In this document: one piece after another, positions 36,610-46,601 of the stretch
Layout: every line of letters begins with the position of its first letter
Position numbering within the stretch: the stretch's first letter is position 1
Source: Cunninghamia lanceolata
Lineage: Eukaryota; Streptophyta; Pinopsida; Cupressales; Cupressaceae
Length of the DNA: 64,000 nucleotides
Assembly: GCA_027924645.1 (NCBI GenBank)
Contig: BSBN01000845.1
Span: 1,054,001-1,118,000 of the forward strand
Direction: 5' to 3'
Notes under the pieces: model-generated
What the model saw: the letters and a program-made list of their open reading frames with translations, nothing else
Told to the model about the DNA's origin: nothing
The model's database searches: none
Made by a program: the position numbers and the translations under genes

Positions 36610-38689
36610 TCATTCCCCTCTAGCTGGTGAAGAGAATAAATCACGGGCAGCCTTTGATCTTCTAGGGGATGGAGATGCGCATGTGGGCGGTCTACTACGA
36701 ACCTGAGGGCTACTCCTCCTATTTAGTTATTCCTGCATCTTTAGCTGTTACAATAAAAAGTATAGACATTAATATATAGAAATTACATGTTATAAAAAAT
36801 GAAACATTTAACAAAATAATCACTTACCGCTAACATATGATTTGTCTCCTCACTTGCCTCAGTAGCAGGAATAGGCCCTGGTGATGTCAAGTCCTATAGA
36901 AACCATCCAGATAGAAATTAAACTTCAAATCAATAATCTTTTGATTTTTCAAAAATAGACAACTATAAAAATAAATGTAAATTGAAATTTACTAATCTAC
37001 CTCATACCCCTGTCAATGCCATGGAGCTATGAATTGCAGAGGCCACACCATGCTCCATTGCCCTCTAAACATGGGGAGGTGTCTCCACAGCTTGCATCAT
37101 CTGCAAATAAAACAACATTATTCAATTACAAAAACTATAATAGTGATGCAAATCATGGCTCCTAACATACACACACATTCATCTAAACATGGAAGTACAC
37201 ACAATAAAGCACACAAGCCACATACAAAATTTAGTAAGTACAATTCATTCATTAAACTATTTATTTTATTACCTCCATAAAACTTTGAAGTCCACCACCA
37301 CTGGCAGGTGTTGCTGTGAAATCTACAATATTAACCTAATCAACATCCAAAATTAGATATTAGAATACCATTCATATAACGATGCTATTCACATGTAATA
37401 TTCATAATTGTTTACTAGTTACATACCCCGCCAATAGATGATCTAGAGTAAAATGCAAGTGGCAAACCACTGAAAACTGCATCGACACTATGACCCTGAA
37501 ATTTTATTAAAATCATCAATTTAAATTAGTTAATCTTGCATTTCAAAAATAAAATTTAATAAATTAAATCCAATAAACTTGCTAATATTTACCTGAGTAT
37601 TAAGGCTGAAAATCTCACTCAGGAGGGTATCTGTCATCACCATCTGCTCAGCTACAGATGTAGCCTATGCACCTGTGTCCTGACTATCCATGGGGTCATA
37701 ACCACCAGCTGACCCACAAGTCTAACAAGTATGGGGTGGGACCCTACTCCTCACACTATCTCCCAACCCACTCTATGCTGCAGGACTAGCATGCACTATG
37801 ATGCTCTGGGTCAAGGCACTAATGGACTGAAGTGTATCAACCTCAACACTCTCCTTCGCAATGGAAGGGATAGAAACATGCTCGTGGGCTGGTCTACTAA
37901 TTACTCATCTCACTGCCCGTTGTTAGTCAACATGTGCCCCTGGTCTATCTTGTGTTGACCCCCCACCTCTACCCTGGAAGTCCTACATATCAAAATAGTT
38001 TGGCACTTTATTGAGGACAAACTCGTAGTAGAGTTTCCTCAAAAAGTATTGTGAGACCTCATTATTATTGCATGGAGGATAGTCAAAAACCATCCACCAC
38101 CTCTGCCCAAAATTGTCCCTTATCACTTGGTTGTTGCACCAAGGGATAGGGAACCTCTTGCATGTAATGGGTGGAGGTTGATTTGTTTGTGGGTTTGTGA
38201 AAATTGAACACAAGTCTAATTTTGTAATTTATAATTTTTTCACATCTTGGTATGACAACTTGTGTGTATAATAGTCTCTAAACTCTCTCCTCTTATCTGT
38301 CCAACTAGTTATTTGCTTGCTAATTGAATCTACATTTGATAACATAGATTCAAGAGATTCAGCAAGCGTGGACCTATGCAAGGTTGAAGTGGAAGGATCT
38401 TTCAACCTTGCAATTATATCTTCAATTTCTTTTTTGTTGTTTTCAATTTGCCCCATTATATTTTCTTGTGTTCTAGGGGCATGTCGAGGAATGGATGGAG
38501 GAGGTTGTTGTTCTACAGGTATTTCCTCCTCAGGATTTTGTGGATTTTGAGGAGGAGGTGTATTAATATTTCCTAACAATTAACAAAATATACATCAAAA
38601 AACAACTCAAACCTACCTATTTAGAAGCAAATTCAAACAAAAAAACAAATAAAACTCACTCCTTTGGAGTGCTTGACATCGTGGTAGCA
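36610..38689 (-). CDS. Second gene of the TIR element, multi-exon, function unknown
   Basis: A minus-strand gene with small exons and good splice sites. Exon 1 is 38689-38659 (donor GTGAGT) and exon 2 starts at 38572 (acceptor TTAG). Later exons lie near 37980-37600, 37500-37430, 37330-37270, 37095-36990 and 36890-36835, and the last ends at 36610. The product starts MLPRCQALQR, then a proline-rich part (about residues 12-40), a helical part with IENNKKEIEDI and WTDKRREFRDYY, an aromatic block (FGQRWWMVFDYPPC and RKLYYEFVLNKVPNYF), and a basic Ser/Arg/Pro C-terminus (RSRPPTCASPSPRRSK). Several in-frame stops remain, so it may be dead. It faces the transposase-like gene tail to tail, as accessory proteins do in two-gene DNA transposons, which is inference. 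Confidence 0.55.
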
Positions 38690-38837
38690 TTTTGGCGACG
38701 AATCAACGAGATTTTGTTGTTGAATTAGATTTTCCAAAATGCGAGCACGCTTCGTAGGGTTTGCAAGGCACAGGGATAGAGGAGAAAAATAGAAATGAAA
38801 TGAAATGACAGCCCTTTTTTTTATTTATAGTGGTTCA

Positions 38838-38858
38838 TAATGCGCTCGCATTATGTAT
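38838..38858. repeat. Subterminal palindrome, right copy
   Basis: A perfect palindrome CATAATGCG/CTCG/CATTATG type core, sharing GAGCGCATTAT with the copy at 28018-28082. It lies about 60 bp inside the right end of the element and just upstream of the minus-strand gene, so it may also act as a promoter site. Confidence 0.65.
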
Positions 38859-38871
38859 TATTTTTTTAAAA

Positions 38872-38919
38872 AACCATTTGGCCACTTTTTGGCCCCCCAT
38901 CTTTTTGCACTTACCCCTT
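38872..38919 (-). repeat. Right terminal inverted repeat of the 16.8 kb element
   Basis: Reads GGCCACTTTTTGGCCCCCC then CATCTTTTTGCACTTACCC, the inverse of 22148-22195. Confidence 0.8.
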
Positions 38920-40366
38920 TAGCTAAACCCATCAAAGTTGTATCATCAATAAACTGTAAATGAGAGTGAGGAGGCAAATTGTTACCTCAAGTCCAACCGG
39001 GTCATCCCACAATAATGGGTTACACTTTTTGGCCAAACTTGACATTGAAATCAACATTTTGAACTAAATCTTCACTTTCTAACACCTATAGCCGCTAAAC
39101 TATTAGGAATTTGAAGATGATGCGAACTAGTGATTTGTGAGATTTTGTCTGTAGATTCTAAATATATATTTTAAAAAAAATTTGGAGTTAAATTGTACAT
39201 TTTTTTGCGTGTCCTTTGATAACTAGTTTTTAATAGTAAACAACATTTTTAAAAGTGATGTGTATTCTGTCGCACATAACTTTTTTCTATAAAGGATAAA
39301 ATTCTGATTCTTTTGAATTTAGATTGTTAACACCAATATCTAAAGGATGCATTTGGTTTCATAATATTTTTTTGAATAGTTTTTTTTAATTAAGTTTTGA
39401 AGTCAAACCAATTATAATTTAGACATAGGTGTATTCTATCCAACATAACTTTTTTTGTATGTATCAGAATTCAATTTTTTTTTGTTGGAATAAGGACATC
39501 AATACCTAGAGGACATGTATTTTTTAGAATTTTTTTTCTCTATTTTCCTATTTTTTCATAAGTGTGAAACAAAGACCTTGATGTTCATTGAAAAACTACA
39601 TTCACAAGAAATAAAAAATAAATATAATAATCAAATTAAATATATTTAAAATTATACTTTTTGGGAAGCTTATTATAAGGACTACATACTTACAAAACAT
39701 AAATTTTAAATGAATTCATTTGATCCCCCAAAAGGTAAATCAAAAGTGATTTTTTATCAACATTTTGATAGGTGTAGAGGAGACTCCATTATAGGCATGG
39801 TTTAAAACTAGTGGGTTTCTATCCAAGGGGGTTTGAATCTAAGGGGGTTTGATCAAACCTTCTTTAATTAAAATGCTTTAAATGAAACCTTCCAAGGTTT
39901 AAATCATTATATTTTCTAAAAATATGTGATTTCAACAAAAATCAAGATGTCCTAGAAAGTGTAACCCATTATTGTGGCAGCACCTAGCCATGAATCAATC
40001 CCTGACCCACATGAGATTTTATGAGTCTTCATAATCCTTCAGCCAAAAGAATTAACAAGTATGATGATAGAGGGTCCCCCTGCCTAAGGCCCCTGGTAGA
40101 TCCAAACAACGCAGTAGGCTCAATGTTGATAAGAACAGAGAAAGAAGTTGAAGTAACGCAGCTCATAACCCAATCCACCCAATCATTTCCAAAACCAAAA
40201 GCCTACAAAACTTTTCGAAGAAAAGACCATTTAACTCTATCATAGGCTTTGGCCATATCTAGCTTCATGAACATTGCTTTCTCCTTGGAGACTACCATGG
40301 AGTGGATAGCCTTCGTCATCACAACAACCCCATCAATCTAATTTGCCTTCCAACTGCAAATCCACC
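38920..40366 (-). pseudogene. LINE (L1-type) upstream part: reverse transcriptase palm
   Basis: This continues the LINE at 20110-22147. In coding order it shows GFAVGRQI (about 40350), MKLDMAKAYDRVKWSFLRK (about 40260), RGLRQGDPLS (about 40075), then, after a 975-bp insertion (39007-39984), LPPHSHLQFIDDTTLMG (about 38950-38990). The catalytic Y/F-x-D-D box is thus present as FIDD. Several stops are present. The endonuclease part is missing, because the LINE ends at a CACTA-type terminus at 40367. Confidence 0.85.
39007..39984. mobile_element. Non-autonomous TIR element inserted in the LINE
   Basis: The ends are inverted repeats of at least 19 bp: CACAATAATGGGTTACACTT on the left and its inverse on the right. 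LINE coding sequence stops and resumes at these points. The next inner word, TTTTTGGCCAAA, resembles the inner ends of the elements at 22148-38919 and 48848-49940, so the three may be related. There is no ORF of note. A clear target duplication was not found. Confidence 0.75.
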
Positions 40367-40659
40367 CACTACAACAAAATAGGCAATTAGTGCCTAAAAC
40401 AACGTCATAATTTAGTGCATTTGAGTTCATGAATTGGACACTTCTGTCGACGCAAAACTCAACACCAAACTGCATGTTCTCTTCGGTGCTATTTTTTGGG
40501 CCAGATTTTGCACCTGATTTTACACCAGATTTAACATTAGATTTTGGCTAGAAAAGTAGCGCAAGCAATAATGCCTCCTTTAGTATCTAGAATAGCACTC
40601 GGAATAGCACCGGGAAGCATGACCAATTAAATGTAGAAATAGCACCTAAATTAGCACCT

Positions 40660-41010
40660 AATTTGGCTTCCAATTTTGCTTCCACGTCTACTCCCATTTT
40701 TGCTTCTAGTTTTTCTCCCAGTCACGCTTCCTGTTTTGCTTCTGGTATGGCATTGAAAATAGGTTCTTTTTTGGTTCCCTAGTTGACCCCAAGTTTTGCT
40801 TCCATTATGACATCCTTTGTTGCTTCCAATTTTGCTTCCAATATGATGTCCTTTGTTGCTTCCAGTTTGGCTTCCGATTTTGCTTCTAGTTTTGCTTCTT
40901 GTGTTGCTTCCAGGTTTGCTTCCAATTTTGCTTCCATTTTTGCTTCCAGGTTTGCTTCTAGTTTTGCTTCCAATTTTGCTTCCAATTTTGCTTCCAGTTT
41001 TGCTTCAATT
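40660..41010. repeat. 12-bp minisatellite (about 29 units)
   Basis: Units of the form AATTTTGCTTCC with R/Y variation. Because 12 is a multiple of three, both strands stay open: the minus strand reads (EAKL)n and the plus strand (SNFA)n or (LPVL)n. No start signal or flanking coding supports a protein, so these frames are treated as repeat translation. Confidence 0.9.
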
Positions 41011-41013
41011 TGG

Positions 41014-41290
41014 TAGTATATTTAGTCATCAATTTGGTAGTATATTTAGGCATGTGACCATTGGTAGTTTATTGCTGGTCATTTATCTCGTGACCAAATT
41101 TATGACTAAACAAATTTTAGTTATTAATTTAATCATTAATTTGGTAGTATATTTAGTCAACAATTTGGTAGTATATTTGGTAATTTGGTAGTATATTTAG
41201 TCATCAATTTGGTAGTACATATATTCAGTCATTTATTTAGTCATTGTAATCATTTAGTCATTGATTGTTGTTAACTAGTCATTTATATTT
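41014..41290. repeat. AT-rich repeat of TTGGTAGTATATTTAGTCA words
   Basis: The word TTGGTAGTATATTTAG occurs five or more times, with TTTAGTCAT words between. It is directly next to the 12-bp minisatellite and looks like CACTA subterminal sequence. Confidence 0.8.
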
Positions 41291-42582
41291 AGTCATTGTA
41301 GTCATTTTTATTTATTGGTTTCCATTAATTTGTAGTAAATTTAGTCATGATATGAATAATTTATTAAATACCATAAATTTTATAATGTAGAAAAAATATA
41401 TTATTAAATTTGAATTAAAACATAAAAGCAAATAAATTTGGAAAACTATATATTTTATGATGCTACCAAGTAAAGATTGATAATTTTGAGCCAACACTTT
41501 CTATTTGAGAATTGACCAATAAGAAAATGAAACAAGACAAAGCAAAGTGGCAATAAATATTTTTTTGTATTGGAACAATGCAGGAAAAGAATTACAAATA
41601 ATAAAAAAGGAGCACAAGGCTGCCATAACTAGAAAAAACTAGTTTAGCTATGTCATGTACAACAAACTACAAGGACTGGCTGAAGAAAAAACCAGTTCAG
41701 TAGCCACATTAGATACAATAGCAAAACAATGGAAAGGTAGGTCAGACCGATGAAGCCCTTCACATCTTTTGACACTTAGAAAAGATATGTTACCACTGAG
41801 CATTCCATGAGACATCATTTTTTTTGGCATTTTGTTAACCAGTTCAGGTGCTTTAACTGTAGCCTTGGTGCATTCCATATTCTCCTTCACATAAGCCATT
41901 GAGGTGTTACTTGCATATTCAAACAACCTTGAACCATTGTGAACAATATCTGAACAACAACCTGAGAATGCTACTTAGAGGCCCTATAGCAGTGACCTTG
42001 CAGCAACAAGAAAACATACCATTCCCTGTAACCTTCCATAACATGATCCTGAACAACTGAAGCAAAAGAGGCACTTGAAACAGTGAAATCTAGTCAATCA
42101 ACAACATGCTGAAGATGACAACATGGAAATGTTTTTGGTTTCGTACAATTGCAGTAAAATATGAATTTATTCAAAACAAATTTTTCATGATATTTTCTTC
42201 ATTGCCTCAAGAAATCATAAAATAGATCATTACACAAAATCTCTACTCTTGGAATCAATCTCTTCCCTTTCTCACATGGCATTACCACACTTGCCCGTTC
42301 AAACTATTAAATTTTAGAAAATGAGCTAAACAACAGACATTCAAATGACCTCCTGCATAGATAGGATCTAAAGTTCACTACTGTCTTATTGTAGCCAGAG
42401 GTGTAACACGTACACCACATAGCAAAACATATAGAAGAAGCTTATGATGCAGAAGCTACTGTTCTGGTATCAACAAAGTTCACCATTTGTTATCCTGATT
42501 GTGGTGTTTGTAATGTTGTAGGGTGCATTTTCACATTGCTCCAATCCAAAGTTCCATTGCACAATGCATCATTAGTAGTAGC
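41291..42582. other. Region downstream of the eIF5B fragment
   Basis: No gene recognised. It may include the captured eIF5B 3' UTR. Short frames such as 41648-41926 have no recognisable features. Confidence 0.35.
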
Positions 42583-43957
42583 TCAAGAGATTTTTAATAG
42601 CTTTTTCAATTTCACCACAAGTTTCCAATCATCATTGGACAAATCATCCTAAAAAATAACAAGAATATTCCATTTTAGACATTAAAAAGTTGTTTTATCA
42701 GCCAAAAATGAAAAGCACAAATGTTCAATTAGTATAAAATGCATAATAGTAAATACACTGTAAAATTACGTAATGTGGATATCAAATAGCCTTACACTGT
42801 AGTTTTGTTTCAATATATCTATGGATCTTCTAGTGAGATGACTCACAAATTCATCCTCCATTTCAAAATGCCTACCAAACATTTTCTGTGCTTCATCAGC
42901 ATTGCTCCCAACAATTTGTAAAGTTCGTATGATAATTCATTAACAAAAACATTTCAAAAAATAGCATCCAAATTCATATAAAACTATTAACAACAAAGAC
43001 AACTTCTCAAAATACCTTCATGGCCACTTTTTCACCCTTCTTAGACATTTCAACAACTTTATGATTGATCTCAATTAAGGCTATTTTGCCAATATCTATG
43101 AAATCTTTTGTGGGAACACATAATGGCATGCCAATCTGTAGATGCAATCACCACATATGGCTTTATACAAACCAAAAATGATACATCAATCTTTTACATG
43201 CATAAGTCATAACACCGAAAAGACTAGGTTTAGATATTGACCCTTACAATGCCTTCAAGAATATCAACACCAACAATTATAGGATCCTTCTTGTTAAAAA
43301 TACAATTTGGAAAAATGATCAGTACATAGGGGAAGACAACATCTTTTGCAACCTCCTTTTTCCTTTCTTCCTTAAGATTGTTCATATATGCTTTAAACTG
43401 GTCAAATAGATGATAAATAATGTCCACTACAAATATCTTTACACCAACTTCATATGCAAGCTCCCGAGCTTCAGGAGTAATTTTGACATCAAATGCCAAA
43501 ATTGCAGCATACTCTTTCTTCTTTTTCTCAAGCTTTACACTCACATGCATGACATCTTTTTTATGCACAGGCCCAATACCAATTGCACTAACTGGGATGC
43601 TTACAGTTGGGGTCTTCAAGAACTCAAGTAAAGCCTCCAAAGATCCAAGTGTTGAAGCTTGAACATAAACTCCTTCCCCACTCTTGTCAATCCGAGACAT
43701 TACATTATTGATATCTTGCATTGCTTCTTCCTTAATATCCTCTAAATCATCATCAGGTCCAACAACATATAACTGAGTTCTTGCTATGGCATGCTCAAGA
43801 CCCTGAAATCAAGAAATTATAGCTAAATTTCATTGTTCACATATATTTGATAAATTTATGCTCATATACATAAAATTATTATCCTGAAATTTGATACCTG
43901 AGTGATTATCTTGATTCCCTGTGCAACCTTCAACTCCTTATGATGTTGATAAGATCC
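42583..43957 (-). pseudogene. 3' fragment of the translation initiation factor eIF5B gene
   Basis: Five exons encode the C-terminal part of eIF5B, the GTPase that joins ribosomal subunits. They are 43957-43898 (HHKELKVAQGIKI), 43802-43242 (LYVVGPDDDLEDIKEE, GVYVQASTLGSLEALLEFL, ILAFDVKITPEARELA, YHLFDQFKAY), 43135-43016 (FIDIGKIALIEINHK), 42915-42796 (QKMFGRHFEMEDEFVSH) and 42648-42583 (DDLSNDDWKLVVKLKKL, stop). Reading frame is kept within and across exons. The G domain and N-terminus are absent upstream. The acceptor before 42915 reads AA instead of AG. It is thus a decayed gene fragment with introns kept, probably carried inside the CACTA-type element. Confidence 0.9.
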
Positions 43958-45027
43958 CTAAAACCAAAAAACATCTTAAGCTATGGAATATATTATATTA
44001 ATTTAACAATATGATCAATGTGACATGGTTTGAGCAATCTAAATTTGAGGTGTAGATTATTGTATTCTAGCATAGTAGATCACAAATACCACCCATTCTC
44101 CTTTACTATAAAAGAGCATTTCAATTTTTTTAATGCCACATATACTCCATTAAATAATATGGCACCATAAGGCTTCCAAGAATACATACCACTATGTAGG
44201 TTACCACAATGGACCACTCGTAAGAAACATTTTAAATCAGGATCAAAGTCATCTTGATCTTGAAACCAAAAGGCAATCCCTTGGCTTTTACACCATATAT
44301 ATCAATTTTATCCGCCCTCTATCCCAATGTTTCAAAAGGTAACTCCTGGTGCCTGTAATTTCTCATACTATCTGACCATTCAACATTTACAAACTATTTT
44401 CTATTTTGAACAATTTCTATATCGAAGGTTGACTTGATGATGCTATAGTATGGTAAGCTTTTACCAAAGTTCCAATGTAATTTTTGGGATATAACATTTA
44501 TTATTTGTTAAGTTACCTAATAGGTAGAAAAATAGGGCATTTCCAGGTACTATTCATCCCAGAATCAGATTTGGAATTGAATCGCCTACAAAATTGGGCA
44601 CGGTTGGGATTTTTTGGGCCTGAAATAGTGTGGAATCATTGAGGTATGAACCCTATGACTCCAGGACAGATGTGGCATTTTGAAGAAGTTTCTATGATGA
44701 TTCTAGAGGAAGGTAATCTTTTCAATGCACTTTTTAAAAAAAATTACATGTACGAACAAGCTACAACATGCTAGAATTGAAAGATTGATTCAACGCCATG
44801 ATAAGGAAGGGTAATCTGCAATAAAAAATATAATTCAAATATATATATCAAGTTATAAGATATCAAAACTGTATAAGAGTATATATAAATATAATAAAAA
44901 ATGTCATAGTTGTCTAAGAGTTTCCAACTCTTTACCATGAAAATTGAGATCCCTAAACAACACATTCAAAATACTGCATAAAGCAGTGGGCCAAGATGTT
45001 TAATATCTAGTACATGATAAACATCAA
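43958..45027. other. Spacer between the eIF5B fragment and the DUF8039-like exon
   Basis: AT-rich. No further eIF5B exons were found upstream of the fragment, and no other coding motif was seen. Confidence 0.4.
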
Positions 45028-45297
45028 CTATGCCATTTTTTGCAAATATCTTAGTGGCCACCTTGTGAAGGTTCCTTCTTTCTCTTTTAGACAGGCAGCT
45101 CCATCTATTTTGTCGTCATAAGCAAGGGGTATGTTACTTGTGACCTTTAAAATATTTACATTTGCATCTCTTGTTCCTTCCAAGTTGTCTCCATGTATAA
45201 TAGATAGTGAGTGAATCCGCCCAATGCCCACAGCAACACCATCAAATAGATTCAATACCCTAACTTTATCCCCTTCCTAGAGTTTTTCAATATATTT
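45028..45297 (-). pseudogene. Exon fragment resembling a CACTA-associated DUF8039-type domain
   Basis: After an acceptor TTTTGCAG the frame reads LNLFDGVAVGIGRIHSL and ends GTFTRWPLRYLQK, with VNILKVTSNIPLAYD between. A V-x-I-x-x-V stretch, proline-rich middle and final GTF-x-x-W-P-L resemble the conserved domain found in plant CACTA/Ulp1-type ORFs. An early TAG stop falls where glutamine would fit. The match is from memory and the fragment could be something else. Confidence 0.45.
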
Positions 45298-46601
45298 CTG
45301 CAAAACAAAAATACACATTATATTGAAATACAAAATAATTATTACATAGGTAAGGATTATCATTATTTACATAATAAAACAACCATTACTTATGTTGGAA
45401 CAAAATTTTAAAACCCTAAAATTTTGTTAATTCCTGCCATTATTCCAAATAAACTATTCTAATGTCTCACCTGTTAGGACCTCTCAAAAATTTTGCACAT
45501 TTCCATCCTACTTGATCTTTTCACTTGTATATGACCATTTCTTAATAGAATTTCATGCCAAAATTTTATACCATTTATTTCCCAGGGTCACATAACATGG
45601 TCATTTTGAGGAGTATGCAGTTATTCTTAATCATTTCTGTGTTTTTGTAGTTTACCGCAATCTCGCAGGTCATCCTCATTGTCTTGGAGGTAGTGCGGGA
45701 ACTAGAGCAACAAGAATCATGTATACCAAACTCTCGCTAGAAACATACAAGTTGTTCGTGGCATGGTGGTAGGAAGGGCTTGGTCAACCATGTATACCGC
45801 GGTCCCTCGAAGGTCTCACCACTTGGTTGTGGCTTGGAGATAAGGAAGAGAGTTCAATCTAACTAATCCCATGGTCCCGCATTGGTCCGACAAGTTTTTC
45901 ACGGCATGGCGGTAGTAAGTGTCCAAGTTACTAGGCTCCTGCAATGGCTTTCAAAGAATGTTTGTGGTAAGGCGGTAAGAAATAAAAGTTGGCAACATAA
46001 TCACCCCACAGTAATGAGAACAGGCACTTGTGGGTTGACGGTATGAAAGAAAATGGAATAAAGGGGGCTATAAGTCCCCTGATCCCGCTTTGTTTGAGCA
46101 TAAGGGCTGAGGGTTGGCGGTAATCAAGAAAAGTGAACAAAAGGCATTGAAGCTTATCACCATCCCGTGACCAGTTTAAACAAGCTCCACGATAGTGCAG
46201 TAATGATAATAAATGAGTAAACATACTTAGTGTGGGTGTGCAATTACCGAGAAATTTGAAAGATCTTGTCATTTCATCTAATTGTTGGATCAATTTTGAT
46301 CAAGGGCTTATATTTGAAATGAATTGAATGCTAAGATTTTATAATCTCATGGCACGAACTAGAAATAATGGTGGAATGATAAACATTCTAGCTTGATAAA
46401 GTCTAGAAATCTTTCGGCAATTACTCAATTCAGAGATTGCAAATTGGCTTGGGGAAGGTGCCCAATTCCATCTATTCTTAGCAATCTTCAAATTGTTCAA
46501 GTAAGTCCATCTCTACATTCTTTGCAAGAAAGTTTGAAGAATCTTTGCTCTATTTCAATTCTCTGTGCATTTGCTTGAATTACAAAACCCTAGTTTGTAT
46601 A
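45298..46601. other. Region with a diverged ~70-bp repeat
   Basis: No gene seen. Within 45660-46230 the core GGCATGGYGGTAGTAAG recurs with spacings of 63-80 bp at about 45765, 45836, 45908, 45971, 46037, 46117 and 46196, as a strongly diverged tandem repeat. It directly precedes the first ORF of the old retroelement and may be its leader. Confidence 0.55.

Larger units (their letters stand above)
22148..38919. mobile_element. Large TIR DNA transposon (16.8 kb) splitting the LINE
   Basis: The left end reads GGGTAAGTGCAAGAAGATGG and the right end is its near-perfect inverse (CCATCTTTTTGCACTTACCC), with inner GGCCACTTTTT words also inverted. LINE RT sequence stops at one end and resumes at the other in the right order: DDTTLMGLAK before, ANEAVNFRKALD after. 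The flanks share CTT, which fits a 3-bp target duplication. Inside are a telomere-like array, a transposase-like gene (plus), a second multi-exon gene (minus), tandem arrays and three related palindromes. The superfamily is not clear, since TIR and TSD do not match a textbook CACTA, PIF or Mutator. Inner parts may be later insertions. Confidence 0.75.
40367..41290 (+). mobile_element. CACTA-type terminus with subterminal repeats
   Basis: LINE sequence stops at CCAC and CACTACAACAAAATAGGC follows, the typical start of an En/Spm (CACTA) element. Repeats follow inwards: GCACC words, a 12-bp minisatellite and TTTAGTCA/TTGGTAGTATAT words. The opposite CACTA end was not found in the window, so the element's length is unknown. 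It may reach past the eIF5B fragment and the exon at 45028-45297. Confidence 0.6.

Noticed and set aside
40783..41191. Proteins encoded by the 12-bp minisatellite
   Set aside because: Open frames follow from a unit length divisible by three; no supporting signal.
42583..43957. A working eIF5B gene
   Set aside because: The G domain and N-terminus are absent and a splice acceptor is lost.
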